From Mailhella sp. (lineage in GTDB: Bacteria; Desulfobacterota; Desulfovibrionia; Desulfovibrionales; Desulfovibrionaceae), in contig JAGAZG010000206.1 of the NCBI GenBank assembly GCA_017940105.1, positions 1 through 9,201 on the forward strand: DNA of 9,201 bases, given 5' to 3'. Positions within the stretch are counted from its first letter, which is position 1, and every line of letters begins with the position of its first letter. A program made the position numbers and the translations under genes. The notes under the pieces are model-generated. The model ran no database searches. It was not told the origin of the DNA and saw only the letters and a list, made by a program, of their open reading frames with translations. This document shows, piece after piece, positions 6,900-9,201 of the stretch.

Positions 6900-7922
6900 C
6901 TATTTCACAGTCACAATAACCTTAACGACATTGCCTTTCTTGTAAAGCAACGTGTCCAGGGCTTCCTGTGTTTGATCCAGCGGGAAATGCTGCGTCACAA
7001 AGCCGTCGAGCTTCAGGCCGCCGTTGATCATTTCCGCCGCTTTAATAAAATCTTTTGTTTCATAGGTCATTGCGCCGTACATGGTCTGCTCATTAAAGAC
7101 CATGCCGTAGCAGTAAAACGGAATATCCTTTGTAATCATGGCAACGATGCCGATTTCGCCGCGCTTGCGCACGCAGGCAGATGCCTGGCTGAGAATGTTG
7201 GGAGCTCCTGCACATACGATGGCAAGATCGGCTCCCCTGCCTCCTGTCAGTTCCTTTACCTTGGCGACGACGTCTTCTGCAAGCGGATCAAGAGCCGCCG
7301 CGGCGCCGTATTTGACTGCCATCTCGCGATTGAATGGCGCGGTGTCTGTGCAGACTATTGTCTTGAAGCCCATTTCACGGGCCACCACGAGACAGAGCAG
7401 TCCTATGGTGCCAGCGCCAAGAATAACCACGCAGTCCCTTTCCTTAATCGTCGACCGCGAAAGAGCGTGAACGGCCACGGCAAGGGGCTCAATAAGCGTG
7501 CCCTGCTCGTAACTGACAGATTCCGCAAGCTTATACAGCGTTTTTTCAGGTGCGTTGAAATATTCTACGAAAGTGCCCGTCCACGATGCCGTTCCGGGGG
7601 CTGCCTTGTGCAGGCAGATGTTTGTCAGGTCTTTCTTGCAAAACTCGCACTCGCCGCAGCCAAGATGAGGTTCAACCGTAACACGGTCGCCCACGGCAAA
7701 TCTGGTGACGTTCTTGCCCACCTTGACGATATCGCCGGCGACTTCATGCCCAAGCACGCACGGGGGCTTGCGGAAGGCATGAGTCCCCCTGAAAAGGTGC
7801 AGGTCTGAACCGCAGACGCCCACGGTGCGCACTTCAATGAGCACTTCGTCGTCTTTAATGGCAGGAACGGCCATTTCTTGAATGCTGACTTTTTCTTTGT
7901 CTGTAACAAGAGCTGCCTTCAT
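6900..7922 (-). CDS. Zinc-dependent medium-chain alcohol/polyol dehydrogenase
   Basis: This is an oxidoreductase of the zinc-dependent MDR superfamily, in the threonine dehydrogenase / sorbitol dehydrogenase / hexonate oxidoreductase branch. The 340-residue protein has the usual length. Catalytic zinc ligands are Cys37 (GVCGSD), His59-Glu60 (GHE) and probably Glu145 (LIEP). The structural zinc site is complete, with Cys89, Cys92, Cys95 and Cys103. The Rossmann nucleotide loop is GAGTIG at 169-174. Asp193, at the end of the next strand, favours NAD over NADP. I chose the ATG at 7920-7922 because AGGAG lies seven bases upstream and homologues start MKAAL. The frame is open further upstream, but only through the intergenic hairpins. 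It sits between a sugar-acid kinase fragment and a TRAP transporter, which suggests it oxidises a hydroxyl of the imported sugar acid. The exact substrate is not readable from the sequence. Confidence 0.93.
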   Translation of the reverse strand: MKAALVTDKEKVSIQEMAVPAIKDDEVLIEVRTVGVCGSDLHLFRGTHAFRKPPCVLGHEVAGDIVKVGKNVTRFAVGDRVTVEPHLGCGECEFCKKDLTNICLHKAAPGTASWTGTFVEYFNAPEKTLYKLAESVSYEQGTLIEPLAVAVHALSRSTIKERDCVVILGAGTIGLLCLVVAREMGFKTIVCTDTAPFNREMAVKYGAAAALDPLAEDVVAKVKELTGGRGADLAIVCAGAPNILSQASACVRKRGEIGIVAMITKDIPFYCYGMVFNEQTMYGAMTYETKDFIKAAEMINGGLKLDGFVTQHFPLDQTQEALDTLLYKKGNVVKVIVTVK

Positions 7923-7946
7923 AACTATTCTCCTGAAAATGATTCT

Positions 7947-7990
7947 GCGCCAGCGACTAAACGGCTGAAGAACTGCCCGGTCGCTGCGCG
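7947..7990 (-). repeat. Inverted repeat upstream of the dehydrogenase
   Basis: GCGC-CAGCGAC (7947-7957) and GTCGCTG-CGC (7980-7989) form a 7-bp perfect stem, extendable by three or four G-C pairs across a bulge, with a 22-base loop. It lies about 25 bases upstream of the dehydrogenase start. It could be a leader RNA structure or an operator for a local regulator. There is no U-run. The structure is visible; its role is unknown. Confidence 0.35.
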
Positions 7991-7999
7991 GCATTCTGT

Positions 8000-8036
8000 A
8001 AAAGCAAGAAAAGGGCAGCACAGAGCCGCCCTTTTC
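8000..8036 (-). terminator. Probable intrinsic terminator between kinase fragment and dehydrogenase
   Basis: A 9-bp perfect stem GAAAAGGGC / GCCCTTTTC (8008-8016 and 8028-8036) has an 11-base loop. It starts eight bases after the otnK stop codon on the minus strand. The downstream arm and following bases give an interrupted U-rich tail (TTTTC TTGC TTTT). It would partly terminate otnK transcripts, and because both arms end in A/T runs it could act in either direction. It is weaker than the dctP terminator. Confidence 0.55.
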
Positions 8037-8043
8037 TCATGAT

Positions 8044-9060
8044 TCATACTACCTTTCCCATACCTGGAACGAACGACAACGCTTTGAAGAAGAAATCTTC
8101 GCTGCCAAAATTGCCGGACTTGAGCGCAAGAGAAAGTTTTTTGTCCAGCGTCCGAACCCAGGGCACGCCAGGGGCTATCTGCGAGCCGATGTAAAAACCA
8201 GAAACATGAAGAGCCTGTGACACTATGCTGGACGTTTCTCCGCCTGCAATAATAAAATGATCCCAGCCAGCATTGCGCAGCTGCACCGCCAAGCTGGCGA
8301 AAAAGCGTTCAACGCTCCGGCTTGACGTTTCGACTCCAAAACGGCTCTGAATTATTTTGAGTTCTTCGGGAGGACCGGTAGCTGAAACAAGAGGCGGAAG
8401 GCTGCCTTCAGCATGGGTGACGAGAACTTGAAAAACTTCGCTGGCATAGCCTTCTGCATCAGCAACGCAACGGTCTATATCGGTTTTAATCATGAACCCG
8501 CGGCGAGCATATGCCGCAACCTGCCGGTTAGTCATTTCAGAGCAGGAACCGGAAAGCAATATGGTTTTTCCGCCGAACGGCATGCCAAGACAGGTCGCGC
8601 TGACAGCCTTGCCCGTTTCGCGTGCATATCTTCTGGCAATCGCCCCGCCGAGCCCCGAACCGCCCGTGACAAGGGGCAGATCAAAAAACGCGTCCGCAAG
8701 AATATCGAGATCTGCGTCTGTAAGCGTATCAGGTACCGCATAAGAGATGCCGGAAGCACGCAATTCGGCCAGTTTTGCCCGCACGGCTTCGCATCCCCCA
8801 ATGACAGTCTGTTCAGGCACATTGCCGCTCTTGCCCAGCGCCTGCGCATCCATTAGCCGCATCAGGCAGGCGTCGAGCATGGGATTCAGCGGATGATTGC
8901 GCATACCGGATTCATTAAGAAGCACGTCGTTGATGAACAGGTATCCCTTATATACTGTGCGTCCATTAATGGGTAGTGCCGGACAAATGACCGTCATGTC
9001 TGCGCCCAGCTCTTTCATAAGCGCATCTGTCACAGGACCGATATTGCCTTTGGACGTACT
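8044..9060 (-). pseudogene. otnK: 3-oxo-tetronate kinase (OtnK, DUF1537 family), N-terminus lost
   Basis: OtnK phosphorylates 3-oxo-tetronate at O4 with ATP in the catabolism of four-carbon sugar acids (D-threonate, L-threonate, D-erythronate pathways). The C-terminal part is well conserved. It has GNIGPVTDAL at the very start, CPALPINGRTVYKGYLF, LLNESGMRNHP, VTGGSGLGGAIARR, LSGSCSEMTNRQV, FIIAGGETSSIVSQAL and the final IAPGVPWVRTLD...LALKSGNFG nucleotide-binding region. Full-length homologues have about 410-430 residues and begin with a DDFTGASD motif. Roughly 85-95 N-terminal residues, including that motif, are absent. Family similarity can be followed back to the serine codon at 9058-9060 (STSKGNIGP). 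It is then replaced by two unrelated codons and an in-frame TAG (complement of 9067-9069). The first usable in-frame start is a GTG at 9031-9033, inside a conserved motif. I infer a disrupted, inactive gene; the dehydrogenase and transporter downstream belong to the same cluster. Confidence 0.9.
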
Positions 9061-9082
9061 GTAGCTCTAGTACTAAAATGAA

Positions 9083-9111
9083 TTGACGAGTATAATAAAT
9101 TCTGTTAGTTT
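9083..9111 (+). promoter_or_regulatory. Possible promoter for the right-edge gene
   Basis: TTGACG (9083-9088), 17 bases, then TAGTTT (9106-9111) is one sigma-70-like pairing. A perfect TATAAT at 9091-9096 is an alternative -10 box but lacks a good -35 box at the right distance. The region is AT-rich, so chance matches are likely. Either choice places transcription toward the plus-strand start codon at 9133. Confidence 0.3.
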
Positions 9112-9132
9112 TCTTATTAGGAGGAAAAATAT

Positions 9133-9201
9133 ATGCAAAACATATCTATCGCTGAAATTATTTCATTAATTGAGGCTGCTTCTGACAATGAAAAAGAACA
9201 A
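9133..9201 (+). CDS. Unrecognised protein, N-terminal 23 codons only
   Basis: A plus-strand reading frame begins at ATG 9133-9135, preceded by a consensus AGGAGG at 9119-9124 with eight bases between. It runs open to the last base of the window. The visible peptide starts MQNISIAEIISLIEAA and ends SDNEKEQ: an amphipathic helix pattern followed by a charged turn, with no signal peptide or membrane segment. Codons are A/T-ending (ATA, TCA, TTA, ATT), unlike the minus-strand genes. It is the only plus-strand gene in the window and the first gene of the AT-rich segment. I do not recognise the family and 23 residues are too few to assign one. The strong ribosome binding site makes a real gene likely. 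Confidence 0.6.
   Translation, partial: MQNISIAEIISLIEAASDNEKEQ

Larger units (their letters stand above)
9061..9201. other. AT-rich DNA of different origin abutting otnK
   Basis: From position 9061 to the window end 40 of 141 bases are G or C (about 28 percent by hand count), against a visibly balanced composition elsewhere. The change coincides with the loss of otnK homology and with a switch of coding strand. It is probably the edge of an inserted element or a rearrangement, or an assembly joint. The boundary can be placed only to within two or three bases (9060-9062), because the bases TGT could belong to either side. Confidence 0.7.

Noticed and set aside
6972..7808. Plus-strand reading frame of 278 codons opposite the dehydrogenase
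   Set aside because: It is Cys/His-rich only because it mirrors the zinc-dehydrogenase codons. It has no convincing ribosome binding site and an unstructured composition.
7923..8021. 33-residue N-terminal extension of the dehydrogenase
   Set aside because: It would be encoded by the intergenic hairpins, has no MDR similarity, and lacks a good ribosome binding site. The ATG at 7920-7922 has AGGAG.
9031..9033. GTG as the genuine start of a short 329-residue kinase
   Set aside because: It lies in the middle of the conserved GNIGPVTDAL motif, and homology continues upstream of it to 9060. It is an accidental in-frame codon in a truncated gene.
9056..9074. GTACT direct repeats flanking GTAGCTCTA, considered as a target-site duplication
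   Set aside because: The copies are only nine bases apart, too close to bracket an element. The first copy is native otnK sequence.
9061..9133. Group II intron end at the otnK junction
   Set aside because: Reading toward otnK, no domain V-like hairpin or typical intron 3' end could be found in the AT-rich segment.

Overview
This window reads as a piece of a Gram-negative bacterial chromosome with a balanced base composition of roughly half G+C. An outer-membrane lipoprotein carrier (LolA) and a TRAP transporter point to a proteobacterium in the broad sense. The overall flavour of the proteins suggests a sulfate-reducer-like lineage such as Desulfovibrionaceae, but that is an impression and not a demonstrated assignment. 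Every recognisable bacterial gene lies on the minus strand, so transcription runs from high to low coordinates.

Right-to-left layout. (1) 9061-9201 is a short AT-rich stretch (40 of 141 bases are G or C, about 28 percent). It carries the first 23 codons of an unrecognised plus-strand gene with a strong ribosome binding site. (2) 8044-9060 is the C-terminal three quarters of a 3-oxo-tetronate kinase (OtnK family). Its N-terminus is cut off exactly where the AT-rich DNA begins, so it is a broken gene at an insertion or rearrangement junction. (3) 6900-7922 is a zinc-dependent, probably NAD-linked, medium-chain dehydrogenase. (4) 5852-6847, 5299-5781 and 4040-5305 encode the three parts of a TRAP transporter: periplasmic binding protein DctP, small permease DctQ and large permease DctM. 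Genes 2-4 look like one uptake and catabolism cluster for a small sugar acid, plausibly a four-carbon aldonate such as erythronate or threonate. The transporter would import it, the dehydrogenase would oxidise it, and the kinase would phosphorylate the keto-acid. The aldolase expected in that pathway is not in the window.

(5) 3144-3926 is coaX (type III pantothenate kinase, coenzyme A synthesis), 1751-3088 is eno (enolase, glycolysis), 1010-1705 is lolA (lipoprotein transport across the periplasm) and 25-951 is truB (tRNA pseudouridine 55 synthase). These four are ordinary housekeeping genes, each separated by roughly 45-60 bases.

Several RNA-level signals are visible. There is a near-perfect intrinsic terminator after eno, and a very strong one directly after dctP, inside the TRAP operon, which should make the binding protein more abundant than the membrane subunits. 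A third probable terminator lies between the kinase fragment and the dehydrogenase. A 10-bp inverted repeat in front of coaX overlaps its probable ribosome binding site. There are no RNA genes, CRISPR arrays or complete mobile elements, and no gene-free stretch exceeds 300 bases. The only place where something undescribed could begin is the right edge, and the window ends before it can be identified.
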